The notes beneath the pieces are model-generated. The model searched no databases and was not told where the DNA came from. It was given only the letters and a program-made list of their open reading frames with translations. From assembly GCA_020249465.1 (NCBI GenBank), contig JADCFP010000084.1, positions 1-64,000 on the forward strand: a stretch of 64,000 bases of DNA, in the 5' to 3' direction. Shown here in pieces: positions 45,283 through 53,637 of this stretch. Numbering within the stretch: the stretch's first letter is position 1; each line of letters starts with the position of its first letter. The DNA comes from Roseomonas sp. (lineage in GTDB: Bacteria > Pseudomonadota > Alphaproteobacteria > Acetobacterales > Acetobacteraceae). Made by a program: the position numbers and the translations under genes.

Positions 45283-46259
45283 TCTACCTTGGCGCCGGAT
45301 GCGCGGATCAGTGGCGCGAAGGCGGCTTCATTATCGGCGCGGAATTTCACGAATTCCTCCGGTGTTGTGTACCAGGTGGTCGCGCCATTTTCGAAAAAGC
45401 GCCGCTTGATGTCATCGGTCTCCAGCGACTGCTTGGTGAGTTCATTGATGCGCCGGATCAGCGCCGGGGAAATCCCGGCCGGCGCACATACCCCGCCCCA
45501 GGAATTGATTTCAAACCCCGGTAGGAATTCCGCCATGGTTGGAATTTCCGGCGCTTGCGGGCTGCGCTGTGCGCCAGTCACCGCCAAGGCGCGCACCTTG
45601 CCATCTCGCGCCAGGGCGAGTGCTTGCGGAATATTGTCGAAAATCATGTGAACGCGCCCGCCGGCCAGATCAATATGCGCGGGCGCCGCACCACGATACG
45701 GCACATGCAGCATATCCACGCCGGCCATGAATTTGAACATCTCGCCCGAAAGGTGAACCGTCGTGCCCGACCCGGAAGATGCGAAAGCATATTTGCCAGG
45801 ATTGGCCTTCAGCAAAGCGATCAATTCGGGGACAGTACGCGCAGGTACGTCGTTATTGACGACCAGCATATTCGGCAATTGCCATAGGCCAGAGATCAGC
45901 GCGATGTCACGCGCGGGATTGTAATTGAGCCGCGTATAAAGCGTCGGCGAAATCGCGAGTGGCGCGACAGAGGCAAGCCCGATGGTATTGCCATCCGGCG
46001 TGGAGCGCGCAATCGCCTCTGTGCCGACATTACCACCGGATCCGGAACGGTTTTCGACGACGAATTGCTGGCCGGTCATCTCGCTCATTTTGATGCACCA
46101 GATGCGGGACAGGATATCTGTGCCGCCGCCCGGTGGGAAAAGCCCAATGAAGCGAATGGGCCCGCTTGGCCAATTGCCTTGCGCGCTGACAAGAGCGGGT
46201 GCTGCGAGCAGCCCCGCGCCAAGCCCCAAAGTGGTGCGGCGGGTGATAGTATTTTTCAT
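45279..46259 (-). CDS. Bug-type tricarboxylate transporter binding protein (paralogue 1)
   Basis: 326 residues from the ATG at 46259 (MKNTITRRTTLGLGAGLLAA, signal ending ALVSA). Bug motifs are PIRFIGLFPPGGGTDILSR, ENRSGSGGNVGTEAIA and VPYRGAAPAHIDL. It is a periplasmic carboxylate-binding receptor and a close paralogue of the next upstream gene, which has nearly the same segments in the same order. No TctA or TctB gene is adjacent. Confidence 0.93.
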   Translation of the reverse strand: MKNTITRRTTLGLGAGLLAAPALVSAQGNWPSGPIRFIGLFPPGGGTDILSRIWCIKMSEMTGQQFVVENRSGSGGNVGTEAIARSTPDGNTIGLASVAPLAISPTLYTRLNYNPARDIALISGLWQLPNMLVVNNDVPARTVPELIALLKANPGKYAFASSGSGTTVHLSGEMFKFMAGVDMLHVPYRGAAPAHIDLAGGRVHMIFDNIPQALALARDGKVRALAVTGAQRSPQAPEIPTMAEFLPGFEINSWGGVCAPAGISPALIRRINELTKQSLETDDIKRRFFENGATTWYTTPEEFVKFRADNEAAFAPLIRASGAKVD

Positions 46260-46326
46260 GGTGATCCTCCCGTTATTCACGTGAAGCATATCGCATTGGC
46301 TTTGGCTTGTGCAGAGCGCGTCACGG

Positions 46327-47298
46327 CTATTCCACCACCGCGCCCGCAGCGCGGATCAGGGGGGCGAAGCTTTCCTCATTGGCGCGACGGAATTGTGCCA
46401 AATCCTGCGGCGATACCCACCAGACTTCCGCTGCCGCTTCCTCATACCGGCGGCGCACATCGGGGCTCTCCACCGCCTGCCGGCCAAGTTCGGCGATGCG
46501 CGCAACAATGGCGGGCGGAATGCCGGCCGGGCCGCAAACCCCACCCCAGGAAGTCACCGCATAGCCCGACAGGAATTCGCCAATGGTGGGAATTTGCGGC
46601 GCTTGCGGGCTGCGCTGCGGGCCCGTCACGCCAAGCGCCTTCACCTTGCCTTCGCGAAAGGCGCGTACCGCTTCCGGGATATTGCCGAACATCATATCCA
46701 CGCGCCCGGCCAGCAGATCAATCTGCGCCGGCGCACCGCCGCGATAGGGGATATGGAGGATATCCACCTCCGCCATTTGCTTGAATAATTCTCCGGAAAG
46801 ATGAAGCGTGGTGCCCGCGCCGGAGCTTGCGAAGGTAAAGCGCCCAGGATTCTCGCGCGCCTGGCGGATCAGTTCAGGCACGGTATTGGCTGGGAAATCG
46901 AGCCGCGTGATCAGCAGATTCGGCAATTGCCAGAGCCCGCAAATATACGAAAAATCCCGAGCCACATCGAAGGGCAGGCGCCGATAGAGTGTTGGCGCGA
47001 TGGAAAGCGACGCGACCGAGGCAAGCCCAATCGTATTGCCATCCGGTGCGGCGCGCGCAATCGCTTCCGTCCCGACATTGCCGCCAGAGCCCGAGCGGTT
47101 TTCCACCACAAAGGGGTGCCCGGTGATTTCCGCCATGCGGTTGCACCAGATGCGTGAGAGCAGATCGGTGGAACCGCCCGCTGGAAAGGTGACGATGAAA
47201 CGAATGGGCCCGGTTGGCCAAAGTGACTGCCCCAAGGCTGGCGCGGCCAGCAGCGTGGCCCCCAACCCCAAGGTAGTGCGACGCGTTGTTCCTGACAT
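46327..47298 (-). CDS. Bug-type tricarboxylate transporter binding protein (paralogue 2)
   Basis: 323 residues from the ATG at 47298 with a GGGGAGAGGAAGC ribosome-binding region; signal peptide MSGTTRRTTLGLGATLLAAP then ALG. Matching motifs: FPAGGSTDLLSRIWCNRM, ENRSGSGGNVGTEAIA, HIPYRGGAPAQIDLLAGRV and SWGGVCGPAGIPPA. The likeness to paralogue 1 over the whole length, 67 nt away in the same direction, shows a tandem duplication followed by divergence. Confidence 0.93.
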   Translation of the reverse strand: MSGTTRRTTLGLGATLLAAPALGQSLWPTGPIRFIVTFPAGGSTDLLSRIWCNRMAEITGHPFVVENRSGSGGNVGTEAIARAAPDGNTIGLASVASLSIAPTLYRRLPFDVARDFSYICGLWQLPNLLITRLDFPANTVPELIRQARENPGRFTFASSGAGTTLHLSGELFKQMAEVDILHIPYRGGAPAQIDLLAGRVDMMFGNIPEAVRAFREGKVKALGVTGPQRSPQAPQIPTIGEFLSGYAVTSWGGVCGPAGIPPAIVARIAELGRQAVESPDVRRRYEEAAAEVWWVSPQDLAQFRRANEESFAPLIRAAGAVVE

Positions 47299-47389
47299 GC
47301 TTCCTCTCCCCTTTTTGCCCTTGTGGGGCTGATTTTCCCCCATGGCAGGGCGGGAAGGGCGGGCGCGTCAAGGGGAAAGCGACCGCCCC

Positions 47390-47427
47390 AAAAAAGAATG
47401 GCCCGAAAACCGTAAGGTTTCCGGGCC
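47390..47427 (-). terminator. Strong intrinsic terminator on the minus strand
   Basis: On the minus strand a 12-bp stem (47427-47416 with 47411-47400, one mismatch, loop TTAC) is followed by ATTC and six T. It lies about 170 nt after the LysR stop, farther than usual. It either ends the trxB-lysR message or belongs to a short transcript between 47430 and 47590. Confidence 0.75.
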
Positions 47428-47465
47428 AAGTCAACAGGGAGGCTTCACGTCTGGGAGACGAGGGA

Positions 47466-47567
47466 TCAAGAGACCCCTTCCGAACAACGTCGGATGGCCA
47501 GTTTATAGCCGCTCTCGCTCTGGTTGTGGTTCCCGTTCTCGACTACACGGCCATGCGTTGGATGCAT
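47466..47567 (-). CDS. Possible 33-aa small protein or short RNA
   Basis: Between the LysR stop (47595) and the terminator at 47390-47427, a 34-codon frame starts at 47567 with AGGG 7 nt upstream. It reads MHPTHGRVVENGNHNQ then ESGYKLAIRRCSEGVS. The region is not otherwise explained. It could be a small protein, a small RNA or only a long 3' untranslated region; nothing decides between them. Confidence 0.25.
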   Translation of the reverse strand: MHPTHGRVVENGNHNQSESGYKLAIRRCSEGVS

Positions 47568-47594
47568 AGCTCAGCCCTAGTCTGTAATATTCTG

Positions 47595-48485
47595 TCACAC
47601 CGCGCCGGTGAGTTCCGCCACCAGAAAGTCCCGAAACACCGCTACACGCTTGGAATGCCTCATTTCTTCCGGATAGACGAAATAAGCCTCAATCTTCGGC
47701 CCCTTCACGCCTGGCAGCACCTGGACGAAATCATCCAGCTCCGCCCCAATGTAATCGGGCAGTGCCGCCAACCCCAAGCCACTACGGACCGCCTGCACCA
47801 TGCCGGGCATGGAATTGAGCTCCACCGCCGCGCGCCTGGCCGTGCCGGGGCGGCGGCCGACCTCGGCTAGCCAATTGATGTTGTCAATCGGCGGTTGATA
47901 ATCGCCATAGATGATCAGCCGATGCGCATCCAAATCCTCGGGCCGTTGCGGAATGCCGATGGTCTTCAGATAGGAAGCGGCACCACAAATCCGCCAACCA
48001 AAACTGGCGATATGGCGCTGAATCAATTCGGGTTGACGTGGCGCATGCATGCGAATGGCGACATCAGCTTCGCGCATGGCGATATCCAGATCCGAATCAT
48101 CCAATAGCAGCGTCACGCTGATTTCGGGATGGATATCGAGCAGCTTCTTCAAACGTGGCGCCAACCAGGTACTGCCAAAGCCAATGGTGGACGTGACCTT
48201 GAGCCGCCCTGCCGGACGCTCTCGGCTTTCCGTCAACATGGTCTCGGTCATCGCGAGTTTCGCGAAAACCTCGCGCACGGTGCGGTTCAGGGTTTCGCCC
48301 TGTTCGGTCAGGATCAGGCCGCGCGCATGGCGATGAAATAGCGGCACATTCAGCGCTTCTTCCAATGCCTGGATTTGCCGTGATACCGCAGATTGGCTGA
48401 GGTTCAGTGTCTCACCCGCATGGGTGAAGGACCCGGCCTCCGCCACTGCATGAAAAATACGCAGCTTGTCCCAATCCGTTGGCAT
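47595..48485 (-). CDS. LysR-family transcriptional regulator
   Basis: 296 residues. The N-terminal helix-turn-helix is FHAVAEAGSFTHAGETLNLS with QSAVSRQIQALEEAL, and the C-terminal co-inducer domain follows (about 90-290). The group resembles GcvA-like regulators (GLGLAALPDYI). The start overlaps the trxB stop by one base (TGATG), so it is translated from the trxB message rather than being divergent from its target, which is unusual for LysR genes. Confidence 0.93.
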   Translation of the reverse strand: MPTDWDKLRIFHAVAEAGSFTHAGETLNLSQSAVSRQIQALEEALNVPLFHRHARGLILTEQGETLNRTVREVFAKLAMTETMLTESRERPAGRLKVTSTIGFGSTWLAPRLKKLLDIHPEISVTLLLDDSDLDIAMREADVAIRMHAPRQPELIQRHIASFGWRICGAASYLKTIGIPQRPEDLDAHRLIIYGDYQPPIDNINWLAEVGRRPGTARRAAVELNSMPGMVQAVRSGLGLAALPDYIGAELDDFVQVLPGVKGPKIEAYFVYPEEMRHSKRVAVFRDFLVAELTGAV

Positions 48486-49465
48486 CAGGCTGCCGCCGCG
48501 TGGCCTGCTTCCAGGGCGGCGAGGTATTTTTCTGCTTCAAGCGCTGCCATGCAACCCGTACCGGCGGCGGTGACGGCCTGGCGATAAATCTTGTCCTGCA
48601 CGTCGCCGGCAGCGAAGACGCCAGGGATAGAGGTACGCGTGCTGCCGGGTGTGGTTTCGATATAGCCTTCCGCGTCCATGCCGATCTGGCCTTGGAAAAG
48701 CGCGGTTGCGGGCGAATGGCCGATGGCGACGAAAACGCCATCCACCTTCAATTCGCGCGCCTCACCCGTGATGCGATCACGCAGCGCCAAGCCGCGCGCC
48801 ACCGGCATGCGGCCCGATGTATCGGCCAGCACTTCTTCCGTCAGCGTATTCCACATAATCGAAACATTCGGCTTGGCGAAAAGCCGCTGTTGCAGGATTT
48901 TCTCAGACCGCAAGGAATCGCGCCGATGGATCAGCGTGACATGGCGCGCGAGGTTGGAAAGATAGAGCGCTTCCTCGGTTGCGGAATTGCCGCCGCCAAT
49001 CACCGCCACATCCTTGCCGCGATAAAAGAAGCCATCGCAGGTGGCGCAAGCGGAAACGCCAAAACCGCCTAATTCCTTCTCCCCCGGAATGCCAAGCCAA
49101 CGTGCTTGCGCGCCGGTTGCGATCACCAGTGCATCCGCAACATAAACATCACCCGAATCGCCCACCGCTCGGAAGGGCCGGCGTGAGAGATCAATGGAGG
49201 TAATGACATCCTGCACCACCTTGGTGCCGCAATGCGTCGCTTGCGCGGCCATCTGGTCCATCAGCCAGGGGCCTTGCACGGCTTCCGCAAAGCCCGGGTA
49301 GTTTTCCACATCTGTGGTGATCGTCAGCTGGCCACCAGGCTGCATCCCCGCCACCAGTAGTGGCGCAAGCCCAGCGCGCGCCGCATAGATCGCCGCCGTA
49401 TAGCCGGCCGGCCCGGCGCCCAGAATGAGTAGCTTGCTTTGAAATGTCTCGGCCACGATCCGCAC
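48485..49465 (-). CDS. trxB: Thioredoxin-disulfide reductase
   Basis: 326 residues from a GTG at 49465 (a second GTG lies three codons later). FAD-binding [17 protein letters not shown], the redox-active [16 protein letters not shown]-binding [13 protein letters not shown] and C-terminal [15 protein letters not shown] are all standard for TrxB. It keeps thioredoxin reduced with NADPH. Divergent from an Lrp-type gene 118 nt away; lysR follows with a one-base overlap. Confidence 0.96.
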   Translation of the reverse strand: MRIVAETFQSKLLILGAGPAGYTAAIYAARAGLAPLLVAGMQPGGQLTITTDVENYPGFAEAVQGPWLMDQMAAQATHCGTKVVQDVITSIDLSRRPFRAVGDSGDVYVADALVIATGAQARWLGIPGEKELGGFGVSACATCDGFFYRGKDVAVIGGGNSATEEALYLSNLARHVTLIHRRDSLRSEKILQQRLFAKPNVSIMWNTLTEEVLADTSGRMPVARGLALRDRITGEARELKVDGVFVAIGHSPATALFQGQIGMDAEGYIETTPGSTRTSIPGVFAAGDVQDKIYRQAVTAAGTGCMAALEAEKYLAALEAGHAAAA

Positions 49466-49583
49466 CCCTGAATTTTCTCACCTGATATCGGCCAGCCGCC
49501 CCTTTCGGGCAAGCGGTGGCGTAGCCAATGGAGCATCTTGAAATGATATTGCGCGGCGGGCCGATTTTGAGCAATGAAGACCC

Positions 49584-50072
49584 GTGCCCAATCCCAAGAC
49601 CCCCGCCCCCGATCCGGCCCTGGATACCCTGGACCGTCAGATTCTGGCGGAGCTTCAGGCCGATGGCCGCATCACCAATGTGGAACTGGCGCGCCGCGTC
49701 AATCTCTCCGCGCCGCCCTGCCTCCGGCGTGTGCGGCGGCTGGAAGAAGAAGCCGTTATTCGCGGCTATCACGCGGATCTCGACCCCACCGCGCTCGGGT
49801 GGGAGGTGATGTTCTTCGCGCTGGTCGGCCTTGAATCACAAAAGCAATCCGTGCTGGATGCCTTTGAGGCTTTGGCGACATCCTGGCCGGAGGTGCGCGA
49901 ATGCCACATGATCCGGGGTGGTGGGGATTTTCTACTGCGACTCGTGGCGCGCAATACGGCGCATGAGAATGAATTGACCGCGCGGCTGACGGGGGCGGCG
50001 AATGTGCTGCGCGTGCAGACCTTGCAGACAATCCGCACCGCGAAGGATGCGGCGGGCGTGCCGCTCGGTTAA
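49584..50072 (+). CDS. Lrp/AsnC-family transcriptional regulator
   Basis: 162 residues from a GTG at 49584. The helix-turn-helix is LDRQILAELQADGRITNVEL and RRVNLSAPPCLRRVRRLEEE. The C-terminal RAM ligand-binding domain has VRECHMIRGGGDFLLRLVA. Lrp proteins sense amino acids as octamers. The stop overlaps the convergent DUF429-like gene by 4 nt. Confidence 0.94.
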   Translation: MPNPKTPAPDPALDTLDRQILAELQADGRITNVELARRVNLSAPPCLRRVRRLEEEAVIRGYHADLDPTALGWEVMFFALVGLESQKQSVLDAFEALATSWPEVRECHMIRGGGDFLLRLVARNTAHENELTARLTGAANVLRVQTLQTIRTAKDAAGVPLG

Positions 50073-50989
50073 GGCGGCAGGGCGGTTTGGCCCAAGACCC
50101 AGCCTTCCCAGGCGCGGATCATCGGGTCGGGCGGGATGAAATCCGGGCGCTTGCCATCCACCACGCCAATCAGGCCGAGCAGGCCGATCAGCGAATCGAA
50201 TCGGTCCTCACCAGCTGGATCGGTGCCGAAGCCGGAAGTGATTGCCTCGGCCAAGGCTGCATCGGGGGTGACGTGCAGCGCGGCCATGGCATGACGCAGC
50301 GCGGGGGCGAGTGCGCGGCGCGGTGCCTCGGCGCGTTTGGACCCGGTCAATTTCAGCCTGAGATGGCGCAAGGCTTCCGCTGGATAGACCTCGGCGATGG
50401 CAAGCTGCTCAGGACGGAGCAATTCATGCAGCGGCCCGGCAAAGGGCCAAAGGCGGAAGGGCGCGCCGGCGGCAAGCGCGGGGGCGAGCCAATCACGCCA
50501 GGCGCTGATGGCGGCCTTGCCGGATTGATTGGCGCCGAGTGTCCAAAACACCGGCGCGCCGGCAGGGCGTTCTGCCGTGGCGCGATCACAAAGGCGGGAC
50601 AGGCCAGAGGCATCGGGAAGGCCAAGAGCGGCCGCATGGGCCAGGCGCGTCATGCCCTTGATGCCGCGCGACGGGTAGAAAGGGCGGGCGGGGGAGACGG
50701 TTTCAAGGGTTGGCGATACCGCGAAGAAATCCGTGTTTCCTTCGAGTCCCGCAAGAAAATCTGGGAAGCCAGCTTCGGGACGCATGGCGGCAAAGCCGCG
50801 CGGCACGCCAAGTGGCAGATCAAGCCCCAAGGCCGCTGTGCCGCCTTCCGCGATCAAATTCGCGGCCAGCCTGGCGGGGTCACCCACCAGGCGCGGGGCG
50901 CTCGCGTGCCATTGCCCTCCCTGGCGGCGGGCGATGCTGACCCAGCGCTTGCGGGCATCAAGGCTCCAATCCGCATGGGCGGCGATCAT
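50069..50989 (-). CDS. DUF429-like protein (predicted RNase H-fold)
   Basis: 306 residues from the ATG at 50989 (MIAAHADWSLDARKRWVSIA); an upstream extension to 51040 is possible but lacks a ribosome-binding site. The ADWS and GLDLPLGVPRGFA segments recall the Asp-containing strands of DUF429 and similar predicted nuclease folds. IAEVYPAEALRHL and the final DSLIGLLGLIGVVDGKRP also fit DUF429. The function is unknown and the assignment is by pattern. Confidence 0.6.
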   Translation of the reverse strand: MIAAHADWSLDARKRWVSIARRQGGQWHASAPRLVGDPARLAANLIAEGGTAALGLDLPLGVPRGFAAMRPEAGFPDFLAGLEGNTDFFAVSPTLETVSPARPFYPSRGIKGMTRLAHAAALGLPDASGLSRLCDRATAERPAGAPVFWTLGANQSGKAAISAWRDWLAPALAAGAPFRLWPFAGPLHELLRPEQLAIAEVYPAEALRHLRLKLTGSKRAEAPRRALAPALRHAMAALHVTPDAALAEAITSGFGTDPAGEDRFDSLIGLLGLIGVVDGKRPDFIPPDPMIRAWEGWVLGQTALPP

Positions 50990-51057
50990 GGTGCGAAACT
51001 CCTCGCGCGCGCGGCGCGCTTCGTGCCATGCTGACGGCAATAAGATGGGAGAGTATC

Positions 51058-51636
51058 ATGGTTGGCATGGCAGCTTTGACGCCCAAGGGGGCGGATGCGG
51101 CGCATCCGGCAGGGCAATATGGCGCGATTGCGAAGCTGTTTCACTGGGTGACGCTAAGCCTGATGCTGGTGGCGCTGCCGCTTGGTTTCGTCATCCAGCA
51201 TGTGAAGGATGCGAGCAAGATGGGGTTTTACGCGCTGCATGAAAGCGCGGGGCTGACCATTCTGTTCGTGGCGCTGGCGCGGCTGGCCTGGCGTTGGCTG
51301 AGCCCGCCACCGAGCCTGCCCAATGATATGCCGAAGATGATGCGCGCCGCCGCAGCCGCCGTGCATCATTCGCTTTATGCGCTGCTGATCCTGCAACCGA
51401 TTCTTGGCTTCATGGCGACCAATGCCTGGGGCTTCCCGATGCGGGGAGCGACTGCCTATCTTGGCTTCATCGAGTTCCCGAAATTCATGGAAGCCTGGGA
51501 AAGCTTGGCCAAAATCCTATCGCTACTGCACAGTATTGGCGGCTGGCTTTTGGTGGTGCTGATTGCGCTGCACATCGGCGGCGCGCTGTTCCACCACGCC
51601 ATCAGGCGTGATGGAACGCTGATGCGCATGATCTGA
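51058..51636 (+). CDS. Cytochrome b561-type membrane protein
   Basis: 192 residues from the ATG at 51058 with GGGAGAG upstream. Four membrane helices carry the heme-ligand histidines: KLFHWVTLSLMLVALP, ALHESAGLTILFVALARLAW, VHHSLYALLILQPILGFM, and LLHSIGGWLLVVLIALHIGG with a final ALFHHAIRRDG. It belongs to the YodB/CybB family that moves electrons from quinol, in E. coli to oxygen. It is convergent with flaF (10 nt between stops). Confidence 0.92.
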   Translation: MVGMAALTPKGADAAHPAGQYGAIAKLFHWVTLSLMLVALPLGFVIQHVKDASKMGFYALHESAGLTILFVALARLAWRWLSPPPSLPNDMPKMMRAAAAAVHHSLYALLILQPILGFMATNAWGFPMRGATAYLGFIEFPKFMEAWESLAKILSLLHSIGGWLLVVLIALHIGGALFHHAIRRDGTLMRMI

Positions 51637-51646
51637 AGCGGGCGGT

Positions 51647-52009
51647 TCAGCCCGGATCGCCGGAAAGCCCGGCGATCATCTGGTCATTGATGTCAATCAG
51701 GAAGGCAATATCCGGTTCCTGATTGTCCATTTCGCGTTGTACGCCGCGGCCAAGGCGCATGATGCCAACGCGGGTGGCTTCGGGAAGCTGATTTTCCGGA
51801 TTGATCAGCGCCGCTTCGATGGCGAACCAAAGGCGCCGATTATCGGCAACGGCCCTGGCGCGATCTATCGCATCGCCATTGAGCGCGGCCTTGAGGCCGT
51901 AATTGATGCGGCGGAAGACATCGGCTTCCTGTTCGCGCAGGGTGCGAGTGCGTTGCGTAGCACCATAGCCACGCGGTCCAACCATTTGATTCATGGGCGC
52001 CGCCGTCAT
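51647..52009 (-). CDS. flaF: Flagellar biosynthesis regulator FlaF
   Basis: 120 residues. RGYGATQRTRTLREQEADVF and WFAIEAALINPENQLPEATR match FlaF, which in Caulobacter is required for flagellin secretion and synthesis and acts opposite to FlbT. It overlaps the flbT gene by 4 nt, a pairing found in alphaproteobacteria. Confidence 0.93.
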   Translation of the reverse strand: MTAAPMNQMVGPRGYGATQRTRTLREQEADVFRRINYGLKAALNGDAIDRARAVADNRRLWFAIEAALINPENQLPEATRVGIMRLGRGVQREMDNQEPDIAFLIDINDQMIAGLSGDPG

Positions 52010-52431
52010 TCAGCCGTTGTTGCAAATTGCGCAATGGGTGCCAAGCCCAGCACCACTTCTTCATGCCGCATGACACGACGAGCGACTTTCAATGCCTGGT
52101 AGCATTGGTCTTCTTCCGCCAGCGCCAGCGCGCGATCAAGATATTCCCGCGCAAGGTTGGATGTGGTCGCTTCCTTGAATTCAGCGATACGTTGCTTCGC
52201 TTCTTCAAGCCCGGCCTTTCTTTCTTCATGATCGCCGATATAGGCGGTCTGCAAAGCGAAATAGATGCGCCGCGCCGGGGTATCGGCCATGTCGGGCGTC
52301 ATCAATTGCTTGCCGAACAGGAAGCGTGCCTTGGCGGTGAGTTCGATTCGTGCGCGGTTGCGGAAGCGAATGGGTGCGCCATTGACGATCATCATGTCGC
52401 CTTGGCGGAGTTCTAGAACGAGGGTAGACAT
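52006..52431 (-). CDS. flbT: Flagellin translational regulator FlbT
   Basis: 141 residues. LVLELRQGDMMIVNGAPIRF, TKARFLFGKQLMTPDMAD and RRIYFALQTAYIGDHEE are FlbT signatures. FlbT binds the 5' untranslated region of flagellin mRNA and promotes its decay. This gene is in the flagellin transcript direction, 62 nt after the second flagellin, with a hairpin in the gap. Confidence 0.95.
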   Translation of the reverse strand: MSTLVLELRQGDMMIVNGAPIRFRNRARIELTAKARFLFGKQLMTPDMADTPARRIYFALQTAYIGDHEERKAGLEEAKQRIAEFKEATTSNLAREYLDRALALAEEDQCYQALKVARRVMRHEEVVLGLAPIAQFATTAE

Positions 52432-52458
52432 TTTTTGTCTCCGTAAGTGGGTTGGGGC

Positions 52459-52485
52459 GGCGGCCCCGGACCAGCCGGGGCCGCC
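52459..52485 (-). terminator. Hairpin between flagellin B and flbT
   Basis: GGCGGCCCCGG (52459-52469) and its perfect complement (52475-52485) form an 11-bp stem with a 5-nt loop, 8 nt after the flagellin stop and 28 nt before flbT. It has no U tract. It is well placed to reduce read-through into flbT or protect the flagellin mRNA 3' end. Confidence 0.6.
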
Positions 52486-52493
52486 ATTTAGCG

Positions 52494-53324
52494 TTAGCGG
52501 AAGAGGCTGAGCAGAACCTGCGGCCCCTGATTCGCAATACCAAGTGTCTGGATACCAAGCTGCTGTCGAGTTTGGAGTGCCTGTAGCTTGGAACTTTCCT
52601 TCGCCAGATCGGCATCCACAAGCGCGCCAAGACCTTCATTCATGGCGTCAACTTTTTTGGAGTTATAGGTGATCTGGTTTTCGACATACTGCATATTCGC
52701 ACCGAACTTGTTCAGCGCGGTGGAAATCAGCCCGTCAATATCATCGAAGTCACCACCGCTCGCAATCATGGCCTGCGCCGCAGATGCAGTCAGGGGCGGG
52801 GTAGTGGAAAGCTTCAAGGTTGTGCCATCCACAGCGTTGATCGTGAAAGTGCCGCCACCTTCATTGCGGATACCTGTGATGTCACCACCCGCGGGGCCGG
52901 CGGTATTCAGCAGCGTACGGCCATTATAGGTGGCGTCATCAATGAAGTCAGAAATCTGCGTGGTCAGCAGGGTATACTGCGTTTCGTACTGAGCCCGCTG
53001 ATCACCGTTGATCGCGCCATCGGCCAAGCGCGTCAGCGTGGCGCGAACCTGCTTCATGGTATCAGATACCACCGAAAGCGAAGCAAAGGTGGTTTGCAGA
53101 ACACCCTTCACACCGCCGAGCTGTTCGCCCACCGCCGTGACGCCTGCCACGTCGGAACGCACGGCCTGGGCCACGGCGAAGGCGCCGCCATCATCCTTGG
53201 CGTCCGCAACGCGGTAGCCGGTGGAAACGCGCTTCTGCACACCGGACAATTCAGAGTTAGTCTGATTGAGGGATTGCAGGGCGAAAACGGCCTGACGATT
53301 GGTATTGACAGAATTGAACGACAT
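52494..53324 (-). CDS. Flagellin (copy B)
   Basis: 276 residues. The conserved D0/D1 N-terminus (MSFNSVNTNRQAVFALQSLN and VQKRVSTGYRVADAKDDGGA) and C-terminus (GIQTLGIANQGPQVLLSLFR) flank a short variable centre (about 145-185) with no D2/D3 domains, as in other short alphaproteobacterial flagellins. It is the main filament subunit, exported by the flagellar type III system. Near-identical in its ends to copy A 314 nt upstream. Confidence 0.97.
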   Translation of the reverse strand: MSFNSVNTNRQAVFALQSLNQTNSELSGVQKRVSTGYRVADAKDDGGAFAVAQAVRSDVAGVTAVGEQLGGVKGVLQTTFASLSVVSDTMKQVRATLTRLADGAINGDQRAQYETQYTLLTTQISDFIDDATYNGRTLLNTAGPAGGDITGIRNEGGGTFTINAVDGTTLKLSTTPPLTASAAQAMIASGGDFDDIDGLISTALNKFGANMQYVENQITYNSKKVDAMNEGLGALVDADLAKESSKLQALQTRQQLGIQTLGIANQGPQVLLSLFR

Positions 53325-53414
53325 TGGGGTCTTCCCCTTTCTATTGGCGTTCGCTCTACCCTGAGTAGCGATAGCCAGTTCGACATCCGCTTTTTGCGGC
53401 GCCCCTCATACTTG

Positions 53415-53443
53415 CCCGAGGAAAGTTAACAAAAGCTAAATGC
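53415..53443 (-). promoter_or_regulatory. Shared 29-nt element upstream of flagellin B
   Basis: Read on the minus strand it contains GCATTTAG, CTTTTGTTAACTTT and a final CGGG. 23 of 29 positions match the element upstream of flagellin A (54561-54589). The distance to the start codon is 90 nt here and 89 nt there. It does not fit the sigma-54 -24/-12 pattern or the usual sigma-28 -10. It may be the core of a flagellar promoter or a target in the 5' untranslated region for FlbT. Confidence 0.6.
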
Positions 53444-53582
53444 AAACCAAAAAACCTAAGACCCGGTCAATTTTTTTTAAGCAAAGCTTAGCGGTTGCAT
53501 TAAGGCGCAAGCTTTGCACCAGGATTGGGCCTCGTTGGGCTGGTCGGGGCGCTCACCAAGCAGATAAGGGGCGCCCAAAGTG

Positions 53583-53611
53583 CATGCGCCCGGCACGGGG
53601 CCGGGCGCATG
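53583..53611 (-). terminator. Hairpin after flagellin A
   Basis: CATGCGCCCGGC (53583-53594) and its exact complement (53600-53611) form a 12-bp stem with a 5-nt loop, 26 nt after the flagellin A stop. Only a weak U tract (CACTTT) follows on the minus strand. It probably separates the two flagellin messages. Confidence 0.65.
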
Positions 53612-53637
53612 GGCGTGTATTTCGGGGGGAAGAAGTT

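Larger units (their letters stand above)
53325..53637. other. Gap between the two flagellin genes
   Basis: 313 nt without a gene. It contains the leader of flagellin B (53325 to about 53414), the shared 29-nt element (53415-53443), and the 12-bp hairpin after flagellin A (53583-53611). The stretch 53440-53480 is AT-rich. No other open frame with coding character was seen. Confidence 0.7.
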
